Shown in pieces: positions 10,557 to 18,181 of a stretch of 43,280 nt of DNA (position 1 is the first letter of the stretch; each line of letters starts with the position of its first letter). A program made the position numbers and the translations under genes. The notes beneath the pieces are model-generated. The model searched no databases. It saw only the letters and a program-made list of their open reading frames with translations, and had not been told where the DNA came from. This DNA is from Novosphingobium resinovorum (GTDB taxonomy: Bacteria > Pseudomonadota > Alphaproteobacteria > Sphingomonadales > Sphingomonadaceae). The stretch is from assembly GCF_027922145.1 (NCBI RefSeq), contig NZ_BSFC01000005.1, positions 1-43,280 of the forward strand, read 5' to 3'.

Positions 10557-11539
10557 CAAACGGTCTCTCGGTTTTCAGGGCGCGCGGTTACACCATCGCG
10601 CCGCGCAGTCCAGATTTTAACGGTGAGCGGGTCACCCGGCAGAGCGACGGGCTCGGCCGGGGTAAGGCCCGCGGAAGCGAGGTGGGCGAGCATCTGCTCG
10701 TCCGAAAAGCCGAGACGGGCGTGGGCATGGCGCTCGCGCATTTCCTCGCGCTCGTGCGCGGCAAGGTCGACGACGGCGATGCGCCCACCCGGGCGCAGCA
10801 CGCGCGCGGCCTCGGTCAGCACGACGGCGGGATCCTGCGCGAAGTGGAGCACCTGATGGAACAGCACGGTGTCGAAGGCGTCGGGCGCGAAGGGCAGGGC
10901 GGTGAAGTCGCCCTGCACCAGATCGACCTTGTCGGCGGGCAGGTCCTGCAACCGGGCGCGGGCAATGCGCAGCATCTCGGGGCTCTTGTCGAGCGCGGTC
11001 ACGCGCCCCGCGCGCGCGGACAGAAGCTGTGCCATGCGCCCAGTGCCGGTGCCAACGTCGAGCAATCCGCCGATCGTCTCCTCGCCCAGCGCGCGGAGCA
11101 GCGCGGCCTCGACCGGCTCGTCGGCGCCGTGGAGACGGCGCAGCGTGTCCCATTCGGCGGCGTGGCGGGCGAAGTAGGCCTCGGCGCTCGCCTCGCGTCC
11201 GGCGCGGATCGCGGCGAGGTGGCGGCGGTCCTCGGCGCAGCGGGCGGCGAACTGGCTGTCGTCACGCTCGGCGACGTTGAGGAGACTGGCGGCCGCCGTG
11301 CCGAGCGACGATTCGCCCTGTTCGGACACGGCAATTCTCAGGAAGACCCAGCTTCCTTCCTTGCGGCGCTCGGCCAATCCGGCGTCGCACAGAATCTTTA
11401 TGTGGCGCGAGACGCGCGGCTGGCTCTGGCCGAGGACTTGGGCAAGCTCCCCCACGGCAAGCTCCATATGTGCGAGCAGACGCAGCATACGCAGGCGCGT
11501 CGGCTCCGAAAGAGCGCGCAGAAGAGGGTCGATCCGCAT
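10556..11539 (-). CDS. ArsR-family regulator fused to SAM-dependent methyltransferase
   Basis: A 327-residue two-domain protein heading the methionine operon. Residues about 5-75 are an ArsR/SmtB winged helix (LRALSEPTRLRMLRLLA, then the recognition region QSQPRVSRHIKILCDAGL). No cysteine pair for metal binding is obvious. Residues about 140-310 are a class I methyltransferase domain with motif I LLDVGTGTGRMAQLL and a post-I strand VTALDKSPEM. This architecture suggests that the methyltransferase fold senses S-adenosylmethionine or S-adenosylhomocysteine. An ArsR-family regulator of the SAM cycle called SahR is known in Proteobacteria; orthology is inference. It probably represses its own operon by binding the palindrome that starts 8 bp upstream of its ATG. 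No Shine-Dalgarno is seen, and the promoter geometry suggests a leaderless message. Confidence 0.92.
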   Translation of the reverse strand: MRIDPLLRALSEPTRLRMLRLLAHMELAVGELAQVLGQSQPRVSRHIKILCDAGLAERRKEGSWVFLRIAVSEQGESSLGTAAASLLNVAERDDSQFAARCAEDRRHLAAIRAGREASAEAYFARHAAEWDTLRRLHGADEPVEAALLRALGEETIGGLLDVGTGTGRMAQLLSARAGRVTALDKSPEMLRIARARLQDLPADKVDLVQGDFTALPFAPDAFDTVLFHQVLHFAQDPAVVLTEAARVLRPGGRIAVVDLAAHEREEMRERHAHARLGFSDEQMLAHLASAGLTPAEPVALPGDPLTVKIWTARRDGVTARPENRETV

Positions 11540-11575
11540 GCCGGATCATATAAAGATATCTTTATATGTGCGCAA
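11540..11575 (-). promoter_or_regulatory. Promoter of the met operon, probably leaderless
   Basis: Read on the minus strand: TTGCGC (11575-11570), a 17-base spacer, TATATG (11552-11547), then seven bases to the A of the regulator's ATG at 11539. This is ideal sigma-70-type geometry, with transcription starting at or next to the start codon. That agrees with the absence of a Shine-Dalgarno sequence. The spacer and the -10 element are occupied by the palindrome described separately. Confidence 0.6.
11547..11568. promoter_or_regulatory. Perfect 22-bp palindrome, likely ArsR-type operator
   Basis: The half site CATATAAAGAT is followed directly by its exact complement, giving a symmetric site with no mismatch and no spacer. 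It covers the -10 element and nearly all the spacer of the met-operon promoter, so a bound dimer would block RNA polymerase. The AT-rich dyad is typical of ArsR-family operators. The adjacent ArsR-methyltransferase is the obvious candidate to bind it. Confidence 0.75.
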
Positions 11576-11707
11576 GCCCTAGGAATTCTGCGGATTTGCG
11601 CCTGTCGTATTCCTATTTGCGTTGCACCATTGTCTCGTCTAAAGAATGCCACTGCAGGCTTGCCTGCAAGCGTTGGCCTATGCGCCAAACAATGCAAGGG
11701 GATTCGC

Positions 11708-11881
11708 ATGAAGAAGATTGCTTTCGCCGCGTTCGCGTCGGTTGCCGCACTGTCGCTCGCTGCTTGCGGTGGTGAGCCCGCCGCCGAAGCTACCACGGAT
11801 TCGGTCGAGACCGCTCCCGAGGAGCTGATGACCGGTGACGCCACCGACGTTCCGACCGAGGCTGCGTCCGAGGCGATGTAA
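11708..11881 (+). CDS. Small acidic lipoprotein
   Basis: A 57-residue protein with a lipoprotein signal peptide: MKK, a hydrophobic core and the lipobox LAAC with Cys at position 20. The predicted mature part is 38 residues, strongly acidic and rich in Ala, Glu and Thr with no further structure visible. AAGGGG at 11696-11701 is a suitable ribosome site for the ATG at 11708. It is monocistronic: two intrinsic terminators follow. It diverges from the methionine operon. Similar small acidic lipoproteins are common in sphingomonads, but I know of no function. Confidence 0.72.
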   Translation: MKKIAFAAFASVAALSLAACGGEPAAEATTDSVETAPEELMTGDATDVPTEAASEAM

Positions 11882-11986
11882 TCGGCTCGGGGGTTCGGCG
11901 CTACCTTTTCGGTGCACTGGCCCCCGCCGCTTTCCGCTTCCGGGTCCAACCGGCTTGTGGAAAGTCCGTCTCACGACGGACAGAAG

Positions 11987-12010
11987 CCCTCCCCGATGGG
12001 AGGGTTTTTT
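11987..12010 (+). terminator. Intrinsic terminator after the lipoprotein gene
   Basis: A seven-base-pair stem (CCCTCCC with GGGAGGG), four-base loop CGAT and a run of six T. It lies about 105 bp after the lipoprotein stop. Confidence 0.85.
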
Positions 12011-12050
12011 GTATCTGCATTACGCGTTTACGCGGGTGCGGAGCAGCAAG

Positions 12051-12080
12051 ACCCGCTCTTCACCGAAGGGCGGGTTTTTG
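12051..12080 (+). terminator. Second intrinsic terminator before nadE
   Basis: An 11-pair stem (12051-12061 with 12065-12075, one G-T pair), three-base loop ACC, then TTTT. It is the second strong terminator within 70 bp and insulates nadE from upstream transcription. Confidence 0.85.
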
Positions 12081-12117
12081 TTTGCACTGCCTCCGGGGGC
12101 GGGGCATCAACCGGGCC

Positions 12118-13773
12118 ATGCCCGATACGCTGAAGATCACGCTCGCGCAGCTCAACCAGTCGGTCGGGGACATTCCCGCCAATGCCGCCGGCATTGTGGC
12201 AGCGCGCGAGGCGGCGAAGGGCAGCGACCTTGTCGTTTTCCCGGAACTTCACCTTATCGGCTATCCGCCAGAAGACCTGATCCTCAAGCCCGCACTGATC
12301 GAGCGCGCGGCGGCCCAGCTTCAGCACCTCGCCGAATCGACCGCCAGTGACGGTCCGGCGATGCTGGTCGGGTCGGCCTTCGTACTCGATGGTGCGCTGC
12401 ACAATGGAGTGGCCTTGCTCGATCAGGGCAAAGTCGCGGCAGTTCGCCTGAAGCACGAGCTGCCCAATTACGGCACTTTCGACGAGATGCGCCTGTTCCA
12501 GCCCGGTCCGCTGCCAGAGCCGATTATCCTGCGCGGGACGATGATTGGGGTGCCGGTGGGCGAGGACATCTGGCGTTACGAGGTCTGCCGCCATCTCGCC
12601 GATTTCGGAGCGGAAATCCTCATCTCGATCAACGGCAGCCCTTACGAGATCAACAAGGAGGCCCTGCGCATCGAAGGCGTGGCCAAGCGCCGCGCAGTCG
12701 ATACCGGGCTGCCGCTGGCCTATCTCAACCGCGTCGGCGGGCAGGACGAACTGGTGTTCGACGGGGCCAGCTTCGCGGTGAACGGCGACGGTGCGCTGGC
12801 GGTGCAGCTGCGCGACTGGGAGGAGCAGGTCGTGGAGACCCGCTGGACCAAGACCGCCAAGGGCTGGCGCTGCGATCGCGGCGCCTTGGAGCCGCTCGCA
12901 CAGCATCCGGAGGACATCTACAGTGCGATGGTCCTCGCTTTACGCGACTACGTGAAGCGCAACGGCTTTCCGGGCGTGGTTCTGGGCCTGTCGGGCGGTA
13001 TCGATTCGGCGACTTGCGCGGCCATCGCCGTCGATGCGCTGGGAGCCGACCGGGTCTGGGGGGTGATGATGCCCTCGCGTTTCACCAGCGGGCAGAGCCT
13101 CGACGATGCGGCGGCCTGCGCCAAGGCGCTGGGGATTCGCTATACCGAGATGCCGATCGGTGCTGCCGTCGATGGATTCGATGCCATGCTGGGCGAGGCA
13201 TTCGAAGGCACGCAGCGCGATCTGGCGGAGGAAAACCTCCAGTCGCGGGTGCGCGGGGCGGGCTTGATGGCGCTGTCCAACAAGTTCGGCCCTATGCTTC
13301 TCGCCACCGCCAACAAGAGCGAGCTGAGCGTCGGCTATGCGGCGATTTATGGCACCATGGCGGGTGGCTACGCGCCGCTCAAGGATGCGTACAAGAGCAC
13401 GGTCTATGCGCTGGCGCGCTGGCGGAACGGACAGGTTCCGCCCATCGGCCTCGGCCCGGGTGGTCCGCTGGTGCCGGATGGCGTGCTGACCCGTGATCCC
13501 ACCGCCGAGTTGTACGACGGCCAGCGCGACTGCGACAGCCTGCCGCCCTACGACGTCCTTGATCCGATCCTCGTGGGTCTGGTGGAGCACGACAAGAGCG
13601 TGGCGCAACTGGTCAACGAAGGCTTCGAGCACGGCGTTGTGCGCCACGTGGAGTTCCTGCTCCACCGTGCCGAGTACAAGCGCCGCCAGTCGCCCCCCGG
13701 CGTCAAGCTGACCGCGCGCAACTTCGGGCGCGACCGGCGCTATCCGATCACGCACGCGTTTCGGAGCGGGTAA
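12118..13773 (+). CDS. nadE: NAD+ synthetase, glutaminase-synthetase fusion form
   Basis: This 551-residue enzyme makes NAD+ from deamido-NAD+, ATP and an ammonia donor. The N-terminal nitrilase-type domain (1-260) normally releases ammonia from glutamine using Glu-Lys-Cys. Glu43 (VVFPELHL) and Lys112 (LKHELPNYG) are present. The motif that normally reads C-E-D-I-W is here GEDIW, with Gly at position 148, so the nucleophilic Cys appears to be absent. The C-terminal synthetase domain is intact, with the PP-loop LSGGIDS near residue 290 and TANKSELSVGYA...YGTMAGGYAPLKD. Either this enzyme uses free ammonia or another residue substitutes. The ATG at 12118 is used; an upstream TTG would place the start inside the terminator. 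Only a weak ribosome site is seen. Confidence 0.94.
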   Translation: MPDTLKITLAQLNQSVGDIPANAAGIVAAREAAKGSDLVVFPELHLIGYPPEDLILKPALIERAAAQLQHLAESTASDGPAMLVGSAFVLDGALHNGVALLDQGKVAAVRLKHELPNYGTFDEMRLFQPGPLPEPIILRGTMIGVPVGEDIWRYEVCRHLADFGAEILISINGSPYEINKEALRIEGVAKRRAVDTGLPLAYLNRVGGQDELVFDGASFAVNGDGALAVQLRDWEEQVVETRWTKTAKGWRCDRGALEPLAQHPEDIYSAMVLALRDYVKRNGFPGVVLGLSGGIDSATCAAIAVDALGADRVWGVMMPSRFTSGQSLDDAAACAKALGIRYTEMPIGAAVDGFDAMLGEAFEGTQRDLAEENLQSRVRGAGLMALSNKFGPMLLATANKSELSVGYAAIYGTMAGGYAPLKDAYKSTVYALARWRNGQVPPIGLGPGGPLVPDGVLTRDPTAELYDGQRDCDSLPPYDVLDPILVGLVEHDKSVAQLVNEGFEHGVVRHVEFLLHRAEYKRRQSPPGVKLTARNFGRDRRYPITHAFRSG

Positions 13774-13808
13774 GGGGGCGGGAAGCTTGCCGGCTTTTGG
13801 CACCATCC

Positions 13809-13829
13809 GTCGCTGCGCTCGCAATGACG
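13809..13829. repeat. Short dispersed repeat, copy 1
   Basis: GTCGCTGCGCTCGCAATGAC and one more base. Closely related words recur in other gaps at 29915-29938 and 38108-38132. It lies between nadE and the convergent receptor gene. Confidence 0.6.
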
Positions 13830-13880
13830 AACAGATGGCATGAGGCGGGCAAAATAGAGCTGCCTGCTTCGCTTTCGCTC

Positions 13881-16034
13881 TCAGTACTCGACGCTCAGCG
13901 TCACCACTGCGCTGCGCGGGGCACCGTAGAAGGCCTGGCCCCACTTAAGGCTGTTGAGGTACTTCGCGTTCGTGACGTTGCGCACGTTGACGCTGGCGCG
14001 CACGTGCTCGACCACGCGCACCCCGGCCATGAGATCGAGGATCGCGTAGCCCTTCTGCTTCAGCGTCACGTCTCCCTCGACGCCGCCATAGGCGGACAAG
14101 TCGCTGACCACGGCCGTCGTCGCATTCTGCACGCGTAGCTGTGCGCCCAGCTTGAGGTCGTTCAGTTCAGGCACCGAATAGGTGCTCGCCAGCTTGAGGG
14201 ACTTGGTCGGGATCCAGGTGCGGGTATCGTCGCCGTCGGCGTTCTCGATGTCGAGGTACGTGAAGCCGCCCGATAGAGTCCAGTTGTCCGTGACCTGGCC
14301 TGAAAGCTCCACCTCGAAGCCGGTCGAGGTGGTGTCCTGCGGGTCGTAGTAGCTGCCGCCCGCCTTGCCGTTGCAGGCGACGCCGTCGCCGCCGACGGGG
14401 CAGCCGTCCTCATCGAAGTAGCCGGCATACTCGGCGAGGCCCTTCTGCTTGGCCTTGAATACGGCAGCCGTCGCGTAAAGCCTCCCGTCCAGCCAGGTGC
14501 TCTTGATGCCGCCTTCCAGACTGGTGCCCTTCGCGGGATCGAGGCGCGTGCCGTCGATGCCCACTTCGACCTGCGGGTTATAGATGTCGGTGTAGCTGGC
14601 ATAGAACGAGACGTTCGGGGTTAGGTCGTAGACCGCGCCGACGTAGGGGCTGACCTTGCTGTCCTTGCGCGCCTGATCCGCGCCGTAGGAGAAGCCGGTC
14701 GACTTGATCCACATCGCGCTGGCACCGACTACGGCCTTGAGCCGGTCGGTCAGGCTGAGGTGCGCGGCGCCATACACACGGGTCAGGCGGTCACTGTAGT
14801 CGGCGGCGAGGTAGCTGCCGGGATAGCTGGGCTCGGGGATGCCGGTCTCGCCCCATTCGGAAGGGCTTGGGTAGACGATGGTATCCTCGGAGAAGTTCTC
14901 GTACTCCTTGGCGTCGGACTTCGAGACCGAGACGCCGAAGGCCAGCTTGTGCTCGCGTCCGAAAAGCTGGAACGGGCCGGAGACGTAGACGTCGCCAAGG
15001 TACTGCTTGTAGTCCGAAGGATAGATACCGGCCATGCCGTAGACGCCCTCGCCGGTCTCACGGTCAGGGTAGCCGTAGGCATAGAGCAGCTTGGCGTTCT
15101 CCTGGAAACGGCGGTAGGTCGCGATGCCGGTGGCCGACCAGCCTCCGCCGAAATCGTAGACCAGTTCGCCGAACACGCTCTGGTCCTTGGTATTCCAGTA
15201 GGTCCAGTCCGCCGAGGTCGTCGCCGAGCGCTTGAGGTCGATGCGCGTGCCGTCGGTGTAGACCAGCGGGATCGCGCCCCACAGCACGCCATCGGCGTCG
15301 TTTTCCTGCCGGGTGTAGCCCACCGTCGCGCGCAGGGACGGGGTGGCCTGCCAGCGCAGGACGGCGCCGTAGACGTCGCGGTTGACGTGGTTGTACGAAA
15401 GGTAGCCGTCGCGGTCCTCGTGCGCGTAGATCGCGCGCACAGCCAGCGTGTCGGTGAGAGGGATGTTGGCATCGCCCTCGGCGCGCCAGTAGTCGCGCGT
15501 GCCCAGTTGCGCCGAACCGGTGAACTTCAGCTCGTCGGTCGGCCGCTTGCGCACGTAGTTGATGGTGGCCGAGGGGTTGCCGATTCCGGTCATGATCGCG
15601 TTGGCGCCGCGCACGATTTCGACGTTCTCGAACAAAGCGGTGTCGAGGTCGCCGAACTGGATGCCCCAGGCCAGCGGCAGGCCGATGCCGTCGACCTGGA
15701 AGTTCGACACGTCGAACCCGCGCGAGGAGAAATAGGTACGGTCGGTCTCGACCCGCTCGACATTCACGCCCACGGCCTGTTCGAGCAGGTCGTTGACGTT
15801 GGTGATCGCGAAATCCTCGATGCGCTTGCGGTCGATGATGGTGACCGACTGCGGCGTTTCCTTGACCGGCAGCGCCAGCGCGGTGGCCGAACTGGACTGT
15901 TCGAGGCCCGCGGTGACGATGATCGTGTCGGCATTCGTCGCGGTGTCCGCCTCTTCGGCATGAGCCGTGCCGCAAAGGGCAGGCGCGATCAGAAGCGTGC
16001 TGGCGAGCAGGGAATGCCGGGCGGGCAGGCGCAT
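13881..16034 (-). CDS. TonB-dependent siderophore receptor
   Basis: A 717-residue outer-membrane receptor of the FhuE/FpvA-like group that imports ferric siderophores using TonB energy. It has a signal peptide (1-26, ending AHA) and a TonB-box-like DTIIVTA at about 36. The plug begins LPVKETPQSVTIIDRKRIED and includes VEIVRGANAIMTGIGNPSATIN. A 22-strand barrel follows, ending GAPRSAVVTLSVEY with a terminal aromatic residue as required for barrel assembly. A cysteine pair in a loop (DEDGCPVGG...ACNG) probably forms a disulfide. It stands alone, without transport partners next to it. A Fur-box-like site lies about 55 bp upstream. The exact siderophore cannot be told; a hydroxamate is a guess from the subfamily. 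Confidence 0.93.
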   Translation of the reverse strand: MRLPARHSLLASTLLIAPALCGTAHAEEADTATNADTIIVTAGLEQSSSATALALPVKETPQSVTIIDRKRIEDFAITNVNDLLEQAVGVNVERVETDRTYFSSRGFDVSNFQVDGIGLPLAWGIQFGDLDTALFENVEIVRGANAIMTGIGNPSATINYVRKRPTDELKFTGSAQLGTRDYWRAEGDANIPLTDTLAVRAIYAHEDRDGYLSYNHVNRDVYGAVLRWQATPSLRATVGYTRQENDADGVLWGAIPLVYTDGTRIDLKRSATTSADWTYWNTKDQSVFGELVYDFGGGWSATGIATYRRFQENAKLLYAYGYPDRETGEGVYGMAGIYPSDYKQYLGDVYVSGPFQLFGREHKLAFGVSVSKSDAKEYENFSEDTIVYPSPSEWGETGIPEPSYPGSYLAADYSDRLTRVYGAAHLSLTDRLKAVVGASAMWIKSTGFSYGADQARKDSKVSPYVGAVYDLTPNVSFYASYTDIYNPQVEVGIDGTRLDPAKGTSLEGGIKSTWLDGRLYATAAVFKAKQKGLAEYAGYFDEDGCPVGGDGVACNGKAGGSYYDPQDTTSTGFEVELSGQVTDNWTLSGGFTYLDIENADGDDTRTWIPTKSLKLASTYSVPELNDLKLGAQLRVQNATTAVVSDLSAYGGVEGDVTLKQKGYAILDLMAGVRVVEHVRASVNVRNVTNAKYLNSLKWGQAFYGAPRSAVVTLSVEY

Positions 16035-16088
16035 AGAGACCCTCAGTATTGTTGCTGGACTTTTGCGCGCACCTAAATTGACTGTAAA

Positions 16089-16103
16089 TGCGAGTCAATC
16101 GCA
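16089..16103. promoter_or_regulatory. Candidate Fur box upstream of the TonB receptor
   Basis: TGCGAGTCAATCGCA, an inverted repeat TGCGA-N5-TCGCA in an AT-rich stretch 55 bp upstream of the receptor ATG. It resembles alphaproteobacterial Fur/iron boxes, and its position suits iron repression of a siderophore receptor. Confidence 0.6.
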
Positions 16104-16148
16104 ATAATGTAGTGCTTATGTTTCGGTCCGCTGTGCGCTCCGGATACG

Positions 16149-16178
16149 AAAAGGGCGGCCGGATTGCTCCGACCGCCC
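16149..16178 (-). terminator. Intrinsic terminator of mqo
   Basis: On the minus strand: a ten-pair stem (16178-16169 with 16162-16153, one wobble pair), six-base loop, then TTTT. It lies 23 bp after the mqo stop. Confidence 0.8.
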
Positions 16179-16200
16179 GAACTTTCGCGGGGTCAGATGC

Positions 16201-17877
16201 TTAGAGCGCCTGTTCCTCGGCGTTGAGATTGTGCCCGGCTTTGGCCTTCGGCGCCGGAGCCTTGGCGGCAGACACGAGGTCTGCTGGCACTTCCAGATAA
16301 GGCAAGTGCAGCGCGTGGCTGGTCATTCGGCGAATCTCGTTGGTGAGCGCCGGGCTGTCGTTGATCTTCCTGCCGATCGAGGGGACCATGGCGCGGATCT
16401 TGTCTGCCCAGATACCCTTGGTCTGCTGCGGGAAAGCCTTGTCCAGCACCTTGAGCATGATGCCCGGCGAGGTCGAGGCGCCCGGCGAGGCGCCGAGCAA
16501 AGCCGCGATGGTGCCGTCCTTGTCCGATACGATCTCGGTGCCGAACTGCAGGACTGCGCCCTTCTTGGGATCACGCTTGATGATCTGGACGCGCTGGCCC
16601 GCGGTGATCAGCTTCCAGTCGCTGCGCTTGGCCTGCGGAAAATACTTCACCAACTGCGCCTGACGGTCGGCGTCGGTCAGCGACGCCTGCTGGACGAGGT
16701 ACTTCACGAGATCGAGGTTCTCGACGCCCACCTTGGTCATCGGCACCACATTGGTATCGTAGACCGAGTTGAACAGGTCGGTCCACGAGCCGTTCTTGAG
16801 GAACTTGGTGCTCTGCAGCGCGAAGGGACCGAACAGGGTCACCGCCTTGCCGTCGAGCTTGCGCGCGTCGAGATGCGGCACCGACATCGGCGGGGCGCCG
16901 GTCTCTGCGAGGCCATAGACCTTCACGTGATGCCTTTCGGCGACCGCCGGAGTCTCGAACGCCAGGAACTGGCCGCCGACCGGGAAACCCGCGTAGTCCT
17001 TCGCCTCGGGAATGCCCGAAAGCTGGAGGAGCTTGAGCGAGGCGCCGCCCGCACCGATGAAGACGAAGCGCGACTTGATCGTATGATCCTTGTTCGCCTT
17101 CAGGTCGTGGATCGTGACGTTCCAGGTCTTGTCGGCGTTCTGGTGCAGCCCGCGCACTTCGGTCGACAGGCCGAGGTGAAAGTTGGGGTTGCGCTGCAGC
17201 GATTGCGTCAGGCTGCGGGTGATCACGCCGAAGTTCACGTCGGTGCCCAGCGGCATGTAGGTCGCGGCGACCTTCTGCGCCGGGTCGCGGCCCTGCATCA
17301 CCAGCGGCGCCCACTTCGCGATCTGCGCGTGGTCGGTGGTGTACTGCATGCCGTAGAACATCGGGTTCTTCACAAGCGCGTCGCGGCGCTTCTTCAGGTA
17401 GGCGATGTTGTCGTCACCCCACACGAAGCTCATGTGCGGCGTCGGGTTGATGAAAGCCGACGGCTCGGGCAGGCGCCCCTGGGCCACTTCGTGCGCCCAG
17501 AACTGGCGCGAGACTTCGAAGCTCTCGACGATGTCGACGGCCTTTTCGGTCTCGATCCTGCCGTTCTTTTCCGGCGTATAGTTCATTTCGGCATAACCCG
17601 AGTGGCCGGTGCCGGCGTTGTTCCAGCCGTTCGAGCTTTCCTCCGCCACATTGTCCATGCGTTCGTAGAGATGGACGTTCCAGGTCGGTTCCAGCTCCTG
17701 CAGGTAAGTGGCGAGCGTAACGCTCATGATGCCGCCGCCGACGAGGACGACGTCGACCGGCTTCTCGTTCTCGGCTTGGGGATTTCCGCCCCAGCTTACC
17801 GGGCGGAACAGGAAGGCAAGGCCCGCCACGGCCAGCACCAGAACGGCAAAGCCGATGATCTTGAGCGCCTTTTTCAT
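16201..17877 (-). CDS. mqo: Malate:quinone oxidoreductase, membrane-anchored
   Basis: A 558-residue FAD enzyme oxidising malate to oxaloacetate and passing electrons to quinone, as a TCA-cycle and respiratory-chain step. The FAD site [20 protein letters not shown] is at about 41-60. Family-specific [21 protein letters not shown] and [14 protein letters not shown] are intact. The first 25 residues form a basic N-terminus plus one hydrophobic helix ([19 protein letters not shown]), a membrane anchor or uncleaved signal. The Ala/Lys-rich tail after about 535 is low in complexity. The ATG at 17877 has AGGCGG upstream. It diverges from the transporter gene across a 304-bp AT-rich region and ends at a strong terminator. 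Confidence 0.95.
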   Translation of the reverse strand: MKKALKIIGFAVLVLAVAGLAFLFRPVSWGGNPQAENEKPVDVVLVGGGIMSVTLATYLQELEPTWNVHLYERMDNVAEESSNGWNNAGTGHSGYAEMNYTPEKNGRIETEKAVDIVESFEVSRQFWAHEVAQGRLPEPSAFINPTPHMSFVWGDDNIAYLKKRRDALVKNPMFYGMQYTTDHAQIAKWAPLVMQGRDPAQKVAATYMPLGTDVNFGVITRSLTQSLQRNPNFHLGLSTEVRGLHQNADKTWNVTIHDLKANKDHTIKSRFVFIGAGGASLKLLQLSGIPEAKDYAGFPVGGQFLAFETPAVAERHHVKVYGLAETGAPPMSVPHLDARKLDGKAVTLFGPFALQSTKFLKNGSWTDLFNSVYDTNVVPMTKVGVENLDLVKYLVQQASLTDADRQAQLVKYFPQAKRSDWKLITAGQRVQIIKRDPKKGAVLQFGTEIVSDKDGTIAALLGASPGASTSPGIMLKVLDKAFPQQTKGIWADKIRAMVPSIGRKINDSPALTNEIRRMTSHALHLPYLEVPADLVSAAKAPAPKAKAGHNLNAEEQAL

Positions 17878-18181
17878 GACGCCGCCTCGCTTGCGACCGC
17901 TATGGGTGAGCTTGAATGCATGGGGTTTCGCTTCTCGTATTCGTGAATTGTGTCCGGGAGACACCCGGCCGGTCGCCGGACTCGTACGGGCGCGACTATC
18001 TTCGCGAGCGAGAGGCGGGTCAAATTGTCCTATAACGGATAATTATCATTATAATACAGTATTTTAATCCTCATAGAAACATGTGATTGTGTCAATTATT
18101 GCCCTACTTGATCGAGACGTGTGCCAAAAATCGCACATCGACGCGGGTTTCTTCGAAAGGGAAATCTGTCATAGGGCGGCG
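17878..18181. promoter_or_regulatory. Divergent promoter region with Fur-like site
   Basis: This 304-bp gap separates mqo and the benE-like gene. The part from 18025 to 18105 is unusually AT-rich and must carry promoters for one or both genes. At 18038-18056 the sequence GATAATTATCATTATAATA matches 14 of 19 positions of the classical enterobacterial Fur consensus. It could equally be AT-rich promoter DNA; on the minus strand it contains TATAAT. No ORF is supported here. Confidence 0.45.

Noticed and set aside
16231..17946. 571-codon forward ORF opposite mqo
   Set aside because: Antisense shadow; the minus strand encodes an intact Mqo with all motifs.
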